Shown piece by piece: positions 7,690 to 15,154 of a stretch of 20,198 bases of DNA. Position 1 is the first letter of the stretch. Every line of letters begins with the position of its first letter. Below the pieces are notes generated by a model. It searched no databases, had not been told where the DNA came from, and worked only from the letters and a program-made list of their open reading frames with translations. Position numbers and translations under genes: made by a program. The stretch comes from JAVEVF01 sp034005175. GTDB lineage: Bacteria > Actinomycetota > Coriobacteriia > Anaerosomatales > SLCP01. The stretch covers positions 1-20,198 of the forward strand of contig JAVEVF010000024.1 in the NCBI GenBank assembly GCA_034005175.1. The letters are read 5' to 3'.

Positions 7690-7989
7690 TCACCGTCCTA
7701 GCTGCGAGGGCGCCCGCGATGCTAGCAGGTCCTCGAGGTCTCGTTTCAATCTGTCAAGATCATCGTCGTGCAGGTGGGCGCGCAGGGCGCCGTCGAGACG
7801 CTTGCGAGCAACGGCAGCGTCAAAACACTCCATACGCGGGCACACGTAGGCACCCCGGCCGCTTACCTTCCCGGTGGCGTCGACTTCAACATGGCCGTCG
7901 GTGGCACGCACGAGGCGAATGAGCAAGCTCTTGTTCTCGGCAAGGCCACATCCGACGCAGGAGCGCGTCGGAGCCTTACGGGTGCGCAT
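7690..7989 (-). CDS. ylxR: YlxR family RNA-binding protein (DUF448)
   Basis: YlxR is a small basic protein coded between nusA and infB in many Gram-positive bacteria; in some species it has been linked to RNase P or to transcription regulation. The 99-residue protein has the family motif TRSCVGCGLAENKSLLIRLVR near the N-terminus, then GRGAYVCPRMECFDAAVARKRL with the conserved GRGAY-C turn and basic helix. The ATG at 7989 shares one base with the nusA TGA (TGATG); a GTG at 7992 directly in front would add one residue and is an equally close overlap. The usual following gene ylxQ, an L7Ae-like protein, is absent, and infB starts 4 bases on. Confidence 0.92.
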   Translation of the reverse strand: MRTRKAPTRSCVGCGLAENKSLLIRLVRATDGHVEVDATGKVSGRGAYVCPRMECFDAAVARKRLDGALRAHLHDDDLDRLKRDLEDLLASRAPSQLGR

Positions 7990-9134
7990 CACGTTTCGGC
8001 ACCCTCCTTCTCATGGACACCGCAGTACAGACTGCCGGGACGCGCCTTGTTACGGCAGCGCAGCCCAGAACTCATGACGGCGACGCAGCGCCCGTCCGAT
8101 CGTTCGTCTGCAGGTGAGTGGTCGCCACCAGCGGCCCCCACAGCAAGACCGGCCTCAACGGCTTGCGCCTGGCTCTTGATGTCTATTCGCCATCCTGTGA
8201 GCTTGGCGGCGAGGCGTGCATTCTGCCCTTCCTTGCCGATAGCCAGCGAGAGCTGGTCCTCCGGCACGATGACTGTGGCGATGTGGTTTGCCTCATCGAT
8301 GAGAACATGGGTGACCTTGGCCGGAGAGATCGCGTTTGCGACATACGCTGCCGGCTCCTCGGCCCATGGAATGACATCGATACGCTCGCCGCGCAGTTCG
8401 CTCACGATCATTCGCACGCGGCTGCCCTTCGGGCCCACACACGCGCCAACCGGATCGAGACCCGCCTCTCGGCTCGCGACAGCGACCTTGGAACGCATGC
8501 CCGGCTCCCGGGCGACGCTCTTGATCTCGACGATGCCGTCGTAGATCTCTGGCACCTCGAGTTCGAACAGGCGACGGATAAGCCCGGGATGCGTCCGCGA
8601 TACGACAATCGAAGGTTCGGTGGAGGTCTTGCGCACCTCGATGATATAGGCCTTTAAGCGCTGGTTGTGGTCATAACGCTCGTTTGGAGGCTGCTCGTCG
8701 GGCGGTAGCAGAGCTTCAACACCCTCGCGTAGCTTGATGAGCGTGTAGCGGCTATCCGACTGCTGCACGGTTCCGGTCACGCTCTCGCCGACACGGTCCG
8801 AGTATTCCTCGAAGATCTTCTCGCGCTCGGCCTCACGAATGGATGAGACGATGACGCTCTTAGCAGCCTGCGCGGCGATGCGCGAGACGTCGGCCGGCGT
8901 GATGTCGCGCTCCTCGAACTCCGGCTCCTCCTCGGTGCCTCCTACTGGAATGAGTTCATACACGTAAATATGGCCGCTTTCACGGTCGATACTCACGCGC
9001 GTGTCGTTTTCCAGATCCATGATACGGCGGTATGTGGCCGCGAGCTGCTGCTCGAGCCGGTCAAGCATGTCGAACTCGTCGATGTTCTTCTCGCGAGCGA
9101 GCTGGCGCAACGCCTCCATGAGTTCAGAGCTCAT
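7989..9134 (-). CDS. nusA: Transcription termination/antitermination protein NusA with a C-terminal Cys3His module
   Basis: NusA binds RNA polymerase and nascent RNA and tunes pausing, termination and antitermination. The 381 residues show the N-terminal polymerase-binding domain (1-115), the S1 domain (about 116-180), KH1 with VGACVGPKGSRVRMI (229-243) and KH2 with LSLAIGKEGQNARLAAKLTGW (305-315 core). This is the short Gram-positive type without the proteobacterial acidic repeats. After residue 322 there is an extra tail of about 60 residues, with a flexible stretch and then Cys350, Cys360, Cys371 and His374, spaced C-x9-C-x10-C-x2-H, which looks like a small zinc-binding module. ATG at 9134 overlaps the rimP stop (ATGA). 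Downstream ylxR is also overlapped, so the rimP-nusA-ylxR-infB group is likely coupled. Confidence 0.96.
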   Translation of the reverse strand: MSSELMEALRQLAREKNIDEFDMLDRLEQQLAATYRRIMDLENDTRVSIDRESGHIYVYELIPVGGTEEEPEFEERDITPADVSRIAAQAAKSVIVSSIREAEREKIFEEYSDRVGESVTGTVQQSDSRYTLIKLREGVEALLPPDEQPPNERYDHNQRLKAYIIEVRKTSTEPSIVVSRTHPGLIRRLFELEVPEIYDGIVEIKSVAREPGMRSKVAVASREAGLDPVGACVGPKGSRVRMIVSELRGERIDVIPWAEEPAAYVANAISPAKVTHVLIDEANHIATVIVPEDQLSLAIGKEGQNARLAAKLTGWRIDIKSQAQAVEAGLAVGAAGGDHSPADERSDGRCVAVMSSGLRCRNKARPGSLYCGVHEKEGAET

Positions 9135-9619
9135 CGCTCACAACCGCCTTTCTGCTGTCCGAAATCCACTTCGCCCTTCAGCCGTGCATCGCGCACGTCA
9201 GCAAAGGGGATGTGAAACGCTGTGTCATCCGCCTCGATATCGATGAGGTCATCTCCGACACCCGTGATCGTGCCGACGAAACGTGTGCGCCCCTCGACCG
9301 GGCGCGTGCGGACACTCGCGACACTGCCGATGAATCGCTCGAAATCTGCGAGCTTGCGCAGAGGCCTGTCAATCCCAGGAGAAGAGACCTCAAGGGTGTA
9401 GGCACCTTCGAAAGGATCAAGCTCATCGAGAAGCGATGAGATCCACTCATTGGCATCGCATATCGCGTCCAGACTGATACCGCCTTCACGGTCCAGGTAG
9501 ATGCGGAGCGTCGGCTGTGACTGCACACCGACGATCTCTATGGCCACAAGCTCGATCCCTCGGCGGGAGGCCGCGGGAGCAAGGGCTTGTTCGAGACGCT
9601 CCTCTAGTTCTTGTGTCAT
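9131..9619 (-). CDS. rimP: Ribosome maturation factor RimP
   Basis: RimP assists late 30S subunit maturation, helping S12 and other proteins bind. The 162-residue protein is of normal size, with the N-terminal alpha/beta domain (LEQALAPAASRRGIELVAIEI, then LRIYLDREGGISLDAI) and the conserved EVSSPGIDRPLRKLADFERFIG linker leading into an SH3-like C-terminal domain (about 95-150). The ATG at 9619 has a strong ribosome site GGAAGGAGGT upstream. It opens the tightly packed rimP-nusA-ylxR-infB run after a 160-bp gap that holds a candidate promoter and a terminator-like hairpin. The stop overlaps the nusA start as ATGA. Confidence 0.95.
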   Translation of the reverse strand: MTQELEERLEQALAPAASRRGIELVAIEIVGVQSQPTLRIYLDREGGISLDAICDANEWISSLLDELDPFEGAYTLEVSSPGIDRPLRKLADFERFIGSVASVRTRPVEGRTRFVGTITGVGDDLIDIEADDTAFHIPFADVRDARLKGEVDFGQQKGGCER

Positions 9620-9640
9620 TCACCGACCTCCTTCCAGACT

Positions 9641-9665
9641 AAAAGAAGCGGGGGTTACCCACTTC
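9641..9665 (-). terminator. Terminator-like hairpin in the rimP-nusA leader
   Basis: The minus strand reads GAAGTGGG, a 5-nt loop TAACC, then CCCGCTTC: an 8-bp stem with one G-U pair, followed by TTTTAG. It sits just upstream of the rimP ribosome site and downstream of the candidate promoter at 9693-9698. It could end proS transcripts or attenuate the rimP operon. The U-run is short (about four), so full termination is uncertain. Confidence 0.55.
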
Positions 9666-9692
9666 TCGCAGGACACTCTGTAGACCCGGACG

Positions 9693-9701
9693 ATTCTACC
9701 A
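9693..9701 (-). promoter_or_regulatory. Candidate extended -10 promoter for rimP-nusA-infB
   Basis: TGGTAGAAT (9701-9693) fits the extended -10 pattern TGnTATAAT with one mismatch in the hexamer. No good -35 box is seen 16-18 bp upstream. The site lies in the 160-bp proS-rimP gap, the largest gap between two recognised genes in the window. Apart from this site and the hairpin at 9641-9665, I see nothing else in that gap. Confidence 0.4.
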
Positions 9702-9779
9702 CAGCACCCGGTGGGGGAAAAGGGAACACGCGCAGCTACCATGTAGAGGAATCGGCCTCTTGAGCCAGGTAGCAGGAGG

Positions 9780-11507
9780 TTACAGAAAGCGTGCGCGCTG
9801 CTCGGCCACGCGGTCTGCAACGTCCGCCACGAGGTCGCCGAGCGCAACCTCAATGCGCGTACCTGTCGAGCGATCCTTTACCTCGACAACGCCAGCTGCC
9901 ACTCCACGTTTGCCAACGATGACCTGCAGAGGGTAGCCGATGAGGTCTGCGTCGGCGAATTTCACTCCCGCTCGCTCATCGCGATCGTCGATCACGCTCT
10001 CGACTCCTGCGGCGGCAAGCTCGCCCCAGATGCGCTCGGCGACTGGCCAGACGTCCTCGTCGTCGATGGCTAGCGGGATGATAGCGACCTCCAGAGGCGC
10101 CACTGACATAGGCCACACGATTCCTGCATCGTCGTGGTGCTGCTCGATGACGGCAGCTAGTGAACGCGTGATGCCAACACCATAGCAGCCCATGACAAAG
10201 GGCCGCTCAGTGCCGTCCTCGGCCATGAAGGTGGCTCCCAGAGCCTCGGAGTACTTGGTGCCAAGCTGAAACACCTGGCTCACTTCGATACCCCGAGCGC
10301 CTTGCACCGTCTCGCCACACGAAGGACACCCATCCCCTGCCTCAGCAACGACCAGGTCCTCCCATCGGCTGACCTCGAAGTCTCGGCCGGGCATCGCACC
10401 GACGAGATGGAAGTCGTTCTCATTGGCACCTACGCCCCAGACCACATCGTGCTGAAGTGAACGATCAGCGATCACAACAGTGTGCGCGGGGGGTGAGACC
10501 GGTCCGAGCGAGCCTTTCGGGATGGCATATGCCGCGAAGTCCGATTCGTCAAGCAGCTCCACTCCAGGGACCGCTGCCTGGGCCTTCACGGGGTTGAGCT
10601 CACGGTCACCGGGAACACAGAAGAACACCAATGTGCCGTCTTCAGCCTTGCCCGCCATCGTCTTGACGGTGTCATGGGCAGGGATGCCGAGAAACTCGGC
10701 AAGTTCGGCGATGGTGCGAATCTGCGGTGTGTGCACGCGCTCCATCAGCTGGGGTTCTGTGACCGAAGGCGTCCGAGGCACGATAGTCGAGGCGGCCTCG
10801 ACATTAGCCGCCCAGCCGCACTCACAGAAGACAAGAGCTGCTTCGCCTGTATCAGCAAGCGCCATGAACTCCGTGGTGACTGAACCACCGATCTGCCCTG
10901 AGTCCGCCTCTACAGGACGATAGGTCAAACCCAACCGCTCACAGATACGGCCATATGCGCGAGCCTGGTCATCATAGTGCTGTTGCAGGGAGTCCTGAGA
11001 GGCGTGGAAGGAGTACGCATCTTTCATGATGAACTCGCGGCCGCGCAACAGGCCGAAGCGCGGTCGGATCTCGTCACGAAACTTCAGATTGATCTGATAG
11101 AGAGAAAGCGGCAACTCCCGATAGGAACGCACCTCTCCGCGAACGAGCGCGGTGATGATCTCCTCATGGGTCGGGCCCAGACAGAACTCCCTCCCCTGGC
11201 GGTCTGTGAGGCGAGCAAGCTCGGGTCCGTACGCATCCCAACGACCGGAGATGCGCCAAAGCTCAGCAGGTTGCACGAAAGGAAGCTGCACCTCCTGCGA
11301 ACCGATGGCATCCACCTCTTCGCGGACGATCTGTTCGATCTTGCGTACGCTGCGCCAGCCCAAAGGCAGGAAGGTATAGATGCCTGCAGCTGCTTTACGG
11401 ATCATGCCCGCGCGCAGGAGCAGCCGGTGTGAGGCGATCTCTGCCTCAGCAGGGTCTTCTTTGAGGGTTGGTGCGTAAAGGCAGCTCATGCGCAGGGCAA
11501 CAGTCAT
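9780..11507 (-). CDS. proS: Proline--tRNA ligase, bacterial type with editing domain
   Basis: ProRS charges tRNA-Pro and removes mischarged alanine. From the chosen ATG it has 575 residues, typical for the bacterial type. It opens with YAPTLKEDPAEAEIASHRLLLRAGMIRK, has class II motif 2 in FRDEIRPRFGLLRGREFIMKD (143-163), the editing (INS/YbaK-like) domain between about 225 and 400, motif 3 in GCYGVGITR (440-448), and an anticodon-binding domain from about 470. Two Cys pairs, CEC (228-230) and CPSC (394-397), frame the editing domain, as in relatives. The ATG at 11507 has GGAAG about 10 bases upstream; the frame extends to 11579 without conserved sequence, and an ATG at 11489 lacks a ribosome site. 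It follows ispG after 87 bases. Confidence 0.96.
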   Translation of the reverse strand: MTVALRMSCLYAPTLKEDPAEAEIASHRLLLRAGMIRKAAAGIYTFLPLGWRSVRKIEQIVREEVDAIGSQEVQLPFVQPAELWRISGRWDAYGPELARLTDRQGREFCLGPTHEEIITALVRGEVRSYRELPLSLYQINLKFRDEIRPRFGLLRGREFIMKDAYSFHASQDSLQQHYDDQARAYGRICERLGLTYRPVEADSGQIGGSVTTEFMALADTGEAALVFCECGWAANVEAASTIVPRTPSVTEPQLMERVHTPQIRTIAELAEFLGIPAHDTVKTMAGKAEDGTLVFFCVPGDRELNPVKAQAAVPGVELLDESDFAAYAIPKGSLGPVSPPAHTVVIADRSLQHDVVWGVGANENDFHLVGAMPGRDFEVSRWEDLVVAEAGDGCPSCGETVQGARGIEVSQVFQLGTKYSEALGATFMAEDGTERPFVMGCYGVGITRSLAAVIEQHHDDAGIVWPMSVAPLEVAIIPLAIDDEDVWPVAERIWGELAAAGVESVIDDRDERAGVKFADADLIGYPLQVIVGKRGVAAGVVEVKDRSTGTRIEVALGDLVADVADRVAEQRARFL

Positions 11508-11540
11508 CGGGCGCTCGCTTCCACTTGCAGAGAGGTTCAA

Positions 11541-11555
11541 GACACCGCAGGTGTC
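11541..11555 (-). repeat. Small inverted repeat in the ispG-proS gap
   Basis: GACACC-TGC-GGTGTC forms a perfect 6-bp stem with a 3-nt loop, 34 bases upstream of the proS start. It has no U-run after it. It may be a minor leader structure; its function is unknown. The T-box signature typical of some Gram-positive aminoacyl-tRNA synthetase leaders is not seen, and the 87-bp gap is too short for one. Confidence 0.35.
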
Positions 11556-11594
11556 GGGTGACAGGATAGCGCATCGCAAGCGAACAGCGTGTGC

Positions 11595-12653
11595 TCACTC
11601 GCTCTCGAGTATCGAGATCTCTTCCATGAGCGCATCCACGATTTCGGCCTCCGGCACCTTGCGCAGGGGTTTGCCTTTGGCGAACAGCACGCCGACTCCG
11701 CGCCCTGCCGCCACACCGATATCGGCCTCACGAGCCTCCCCTGGCCCGTTCACGACGCAACCCATCACCGCCACTTTCAGCCCGGAGCGCGTGTTTCGCA
11801 AACGGCGTTCGACCTCGCATGCGATGGGTATGAGATCCACCTCGCACCGGCCGCACGTCGGGCAGCTCACCAGCTCGGGAGTCCTTCGCCGCAAGTCCAG
11901 GGCAGCCAAGATCTCCCAACCCACCAAGATCTCGTCGACCGGATCTGCGGTGAGCGAGACGCGAAGCGTGTCGCCGATGCCCTCGGCAAGCAGAATGCCG
12001 AGGCCCACACTCGACTTTACCGTGCCTGCAAGCGAAGTGCCTGCCTCGGTGATGCCGATGTGGAGAGGGTACGGCAGCCTCTCTGCAAGATCTCGGTAGG
12101 CATCCACGGTCGAGGACACGCTTGATGCTTTCGCCGAGACCACGATGTCTGCGAACCCACGGCTCTCGAAGTGCTCGCAAAACGCCGCCGCGCTTGCGAC
12201 GAGCTTCTCGGCTAAAGGCCAGTCACGGTCGCGGTACTCCTCGGCAAGCGAGCCCGCATTCACACCGATGCGAACGGGGATCTGCGCACTGCCAGCTGCG
12301 TCGATGATGGCGTCCACGCGTTTCGTGCTGCCGATGTTGCCTGGGTTGATGCGCAGCTTGGCCGCTCCACGGCGAGCAGCTTCGATGGCGATCGTGTGAT
12401 CGAAATGCACGTCGGCGACCACAGGAAGCGGCGAGGCGGCGCAGACCTCGGCAAACCCGTCGAGCGCATCTTTGCGCGGAATGGCCACACGTACGATCTC
12501 ACAGCCGGCTTGCGCAAGGGTGACTATCTGCTCGAGCGTAGCAGCCGGATCACGCGTGTCGGTGGTGGTCATAGACTGCACGGTCACGGGAGCACGGCCA
12601 CCGATGGCAACGCCGCCCACCATGACGGGACGGGTGTCTCTTCTCTCAAGCAT
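11595..12653 (-). CDS. ispG: 4-hydroxy-3-methylbut-2-en-1-yl diphosphate synthase (IspG/GcpE)
   Basis: IspG is the [4Fe-4S] enzyme of the MEP isoprenoid pathway that turns MEcPP into HMBPP. The 352-residue protein has an N-terminal TIM barrel beginning RDTRPVMVGGVAIGGRAPVTVQSMTTTDT, with RINPGNIG (101-108), and a C-terminal cluster domain. The cluster ligands Cys264, Cys267, Cys299 and Glu306 are all present and keep the same spacing as E. coli C270, C273, C305 and E312. ATG at 12653 lies 16 bases after the rseP stop with a GGGGG stretch upstream. Together with dxr two genes upstream it supplies isoprenoid precursors that uppS, in the same run, uses for undecaprenyl diphosphate. Confidence 0.97.
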   Translation of the reverse strand: MLERRDTRPVMVGGVAIGGRAPVTVQSMTTTDTRDPAATLEQIVTLAQAGCEIVRVAIPRKDALDGFAEVCAASPLPVVADVHFDHTIAIEAARRGAAKLRINPGNIGSTKRVDAIIDAAGSAQIPVRIGVNAGSLAEEYRDRDWPLAEKLVASAAAFCEHFESRGFADIVVSAKASSVSSTVDAYRDLAERLPYPLHIGITEAGTSLAGTVKSSVGLGILLAEGIGDTLRVSLTADPVDEILVGWEILAALDLRRRTPELVSCPTCGRCEVDLIPIACEVERRLRNTRSGLKVAVMGCVVNGPGEAREADIGVAAGRGVGVLFAKGKPLRKVPEAEIVDALMEEISILESE

Positions 12654-12669
12654 TCATCGGCCCCCGGTC

Positions 12670-13935
12670 TTAGCCTTGGAAGAAGTACCGCACGACATCA
12701 GCGTACATGAGGTAGCCGATAAGGGAGAACAGCAGCATCGCACCGGAAAGGCTCAAGCCGAGCGAAAACCTCCTGCCGAGCGGGCGTCCCGCGGCAGCTT
12801 CGATAAGCTCCACCGCGATCTTTCCCCCGTCAAGCGGAGGGATCGGCAGAATGTTCATAGCACCAAGAGACAACGACAGCAGCGCCACCATCCAGGCATA
12901 GTTGAGCGGACCGGTCCGTGCTGCCTCGGCGACTTCAATGGAGATGCCAACGATGCTTCGCGCGCCCTCGACTGACTCCTGGAAAGTACTTGGTGAGAAG
13001 AACTTGCCGATTGCAGCGAAGACCATCCCAGTCATGCGTACGCTTTCGACCGCGGCCTCGGGGACGCTAAGGTTGACGTGCTCAGTATCAGAGACCACAC
13101 CGAGGACCGGATCACCCTCCTCGGACTTGCCGATGACAGCCTCGGTAGTGCGCACGTCGCCATGGCGCAGGTATTCGATCTCGACCACATCTCCTGGGAC
13201 AGTGTGAGAGATCGCAGCTGTAAGCGAAGGCCAGTCGGCCACCTCGTCCCCATCAAAGCCCGCGATGCGGTCGCCGGCTTGCAGCCCCGCATGCGCAGCG
13301 CCTGAGTCAGGGGCCACGTCATAGAGCGTCAGCGACTGCGTGTAGTAGCCCCAGACCGAAAGCACGGTCGTGAAGACGAGGAGCGCGGTGAGCAGATTGG
13401 CGATCACGCCCATCGAGAGCACGGTGATGCGCTTGGGCTTCGAGAGGGCTCGATACGTGACCGAGCGGGCGAGGTCAAGGGTTTCGGCGGCCGTGTCATC
13501 TGGTCGTGCGCTCATAGCAGCCAGGTATGAGACCTCGTCGTCGGTGGCGGGGGCAAGAGCGCCCCAGTCGGCAAGTGTCGCCAATAACCGTGCTGCGTGC
13601 TCCACCTCCACACCCAACTCTGCAGCGAGACCCTCGCTGTCGATACGGCCAGCAGCAAGGGCACTGTCGAGGGCCGACGCCAGCAGCTCGTCCTCGGGAC
13701 CAGGTTCCATGCCGGCGATGCGCACGTACCCACCGAGAGGGATCGCGGTCACGCCGAAGACGGTGCCGCTACGTTTGCTGCGAAACCTCAGTGCAGGGCC
13801 TGGGAGCCCCACCATGAATTCATGCACCTTCACCCCGAAGAAGCGCGCTGCCAGGAAATGTCCGCCCTCGTGAATGACCACGAGAATGGAGAAGGTCAGA
13901 ACGCCCCAGAGTATGGTTGAACCGGCGCTTGTCAT
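12670..13935 (-). CDS. rseP: RseP/RasP-type site-2 membrane zinc protease with an unusual inserted domain
   Basis: Site-2 proteases cut membrane-spanning anti-sigma factors or signal peptide remnants within the bilayer. The 421-residue protein has a first membrane helix with the zinc motif HEGGH (22-26), the membrane-reentrant loop GTVFGVTAIPLGGYVRIAGME (57-77), a membrane segment at about 170-195, a PDZ domain (about 200-285) and a C-terminal membrane segment carrying the third metal ligand in NILPIPPLDGG (361-371), then a last hydrophobic helix (about 393-412). Between residues 78 and 158 is a soluble insert, predicted helical and winged-helix-like, that standard relatives lack. ATG at 13935 has AAAGGATA upstream; the upstream frame to 13995 is not conserved. 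It lies between dxr and ispG, the usual neighbourhood. Confidence 0.93.
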   Translation of the reverse strand: MTSAGSTILWGVLTFSILVVIHEGGHFLAARFFGVKVHEFMVGLPGPALRFRSKRSGTVFGVTAIPLGGYVRIAGMEPGPEDELLASALDSALAAGRIDSEGLAAELGVEVEHAARLLATLADWGALAPATDDEVSYLAAMSARPDDTAAETLDLARSVTYRALSKPKRITVLSMGVIANLLTALLVFTTVLSVWGYYTQSLTLYDVAPDSGAAHAGLQAGDRIAGFDGDEVADWPSLTAAISHTVPGDVVEIEYLRHGDVRTTEAVIGKSEEGDPVLGVVSDTEHVNLSVPEAAVESVRMTGMVFAAIGKFFSPSTFQESVEGARSIVGISIEVAEAARTGPLNYAWMVALLSLSLGAMNILPIPPLDGGKIAVELIEAAAGRPLGRRFSLGLSLSGAMLLFSLIGYLMYADVVRYFFQG

Positions 13936-13961
13936 AGGTATCCTTTCGACCAGGCGAAGCA

Positions 13962-13996
13962 CGTGCCGCCCACCCATACCAGCTGCAAACGGCACG
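13962..13996 (-). repeat. Inverted repeat in the dxr-rseP gap
   Basis: CGTGCCG (13996-13990) and CGGCACG (13968-13962) form a perfect 7-bp stem with a 21-nt loop in the 67-bp gap between dxr and rseP. It has no U-run. The stem ends about 25 bases ahead of the rseP start codon. Function unknown. Confidence 0.35.
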
Positions 13997-14002
13997 CCAG
14001 AC

Positions 14003-15154
14003 TCAAAGTCGTGCGATCATGGCCGCCGCAAGTGTGCGGGCCCATGCATCCACCGCCTCTACCTGGTCTATCGAGGTGAGGGGTTCCCTTTCATGATCAT
14101 CCAGCACGCTTTCCACGATGCCGTCGATATCGGTGAGACGGCACTGGCCGGCTAGGAACGCCGCCACCGCCACTTCATTAGCAGCGTTCATGGCGGCTGG
14201 CATGGTGCCACCCTCCTCCCCTGCCGCAAGAGCGAGGGCAAGACACCGGAAGGTCTCCATGTCCGGGGGTTCGAAATCAAGTGAACCGAGCTGAGTGAAG
14301 TCAATGGGCTCGACCGGAGCAGCCCAACGGCGGGGGTAGCTGAGTGCGTACTGGATAGGGATACGCATGTCGGTCGCGCCGAGGTGTGCTTTCACCGATC
14401 CGTCCGCGTACTCAACCATCGAATGAACACATGACTGCGGATGAACGACTATGCGAATGCAGTCGTAAGGAATATCGAACAAGTGATGTGCCTCGATAGC
14501 TTCCAGCCCCTTGTTCATGAGCGTGGCCGAATCGATGGTGATCTTCGGACCCATGGTCCATGTGGGGTGAGCGAGGGCTTGTGCTGCATCGACGTGCGCG
14601 AGCTCATCGCGGCTCTTGCCACGGAACGGTCCACCCGAGGCCGTGAGCCAGATCCGAGAGACATCCTCGGCTGGTTCTCCGAGAAGACACTGGAAGATGG
14701 CTGAGTGCTCGGAGTCCACCGGCAAGATGTCGCCCGGTCGTGCGTGGGACGTCACGAGTTCACCGCCCACGACCAAGGACTCCTTGTTAGCGAGCGCGAG
14801 ACGCGTTGAGGAGTCAAGCGCATTCATCGTTGCGCGCAGACCCGCTGCGCCAACTAAGGCGTTGAGGACGAGGTCTACCTCTGGATGTCGAGCGAGCTCT
14901 GCTACCGCGTCTGGCCCAGAACCCACTTCAGCGGTGGAAAGCGCACGGCGAGCCTGGAACGCTGCCTCGGGAGTGGCCAGAGCAACGGCCTGCGGCTTGA
15001 ACGCGCGTGCCTGCTCAACGAGAACATCGTGATTGCTGTCAGCAGCGAGAGCAACCACTTGCACTCGGCCGCCCGAGCGCGCGACAACATCCAGCGCTTG
15101 CCTGCCGATGGAACCCGTGGAGCCAAGGATGGCGATGCGCAACACGCCACTCAC
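14003..15154 (-). CDS. dxr: 1-deoxy-D-xylulose 5-phosphate reductoisomerase
   Basis: Dxr converts DXP to MEP with NADPH, the committed step of the MEP isoprenoid pathway. The 383-residue protein is of normal length. The nucleotide-binding motif is LGSTGSIGRQALDV (10-23); metal ligands fall in PVDSEHSAIFQ (Asp147, Glu149) and NKGLEAIEAHHLF (Glu218), matching E. coli D150, E152 and E231 by spacing. The flexible-loop region ASGGPFRGKS and the substrate stretch HPQSCVHSMVEY are present. The start is GTG, overlapping the cdsA stop as GTGA. The order cdsA-dxr-rseP is conserved in many Firmicutes and some Actinobacteria. Confidence 0.97.
   Translation of the reverse strand: MSGVLRIAILGSTGSIGRQALDVVARSGGRVQVVALAADSNHDVLVEQARAFKPQAVALATPEAAFQARRALSTAEVGSGPDAVAELARHPEVDLVLNALVGAAGLRATMNALDSSTRLALANKESLVVGGELVTSHARPGDILPVDSEHSAIFQCLLGEPAEDVSRIWLTASGGPFRGKSRDELAHVDAAQALAHPTWTMGPKITIDSATLMNKGLEAIEAHHLFDIPYDCIRIVVHPQSCVHSMVEYADGSVKAHLGATDMRIPIQYALSYPRRWAAPVEPIDFTQLGSLDFEPPDMETFRCLALALAAGEEGGTMPAAMNAANEVAVAAFLAGQCRLTDIDGIVESVLDDHEREPLTSIDQVEAVDAWARTLAAAMIARL

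Noticed and set aside
11508..11594. T-box riboswitch or promoter (CGCTATCCT) ahead of proS
   Set aside because: The gap is only 87 bases with no T-box sequence, and the -10-like hexamer has no -35 partner.
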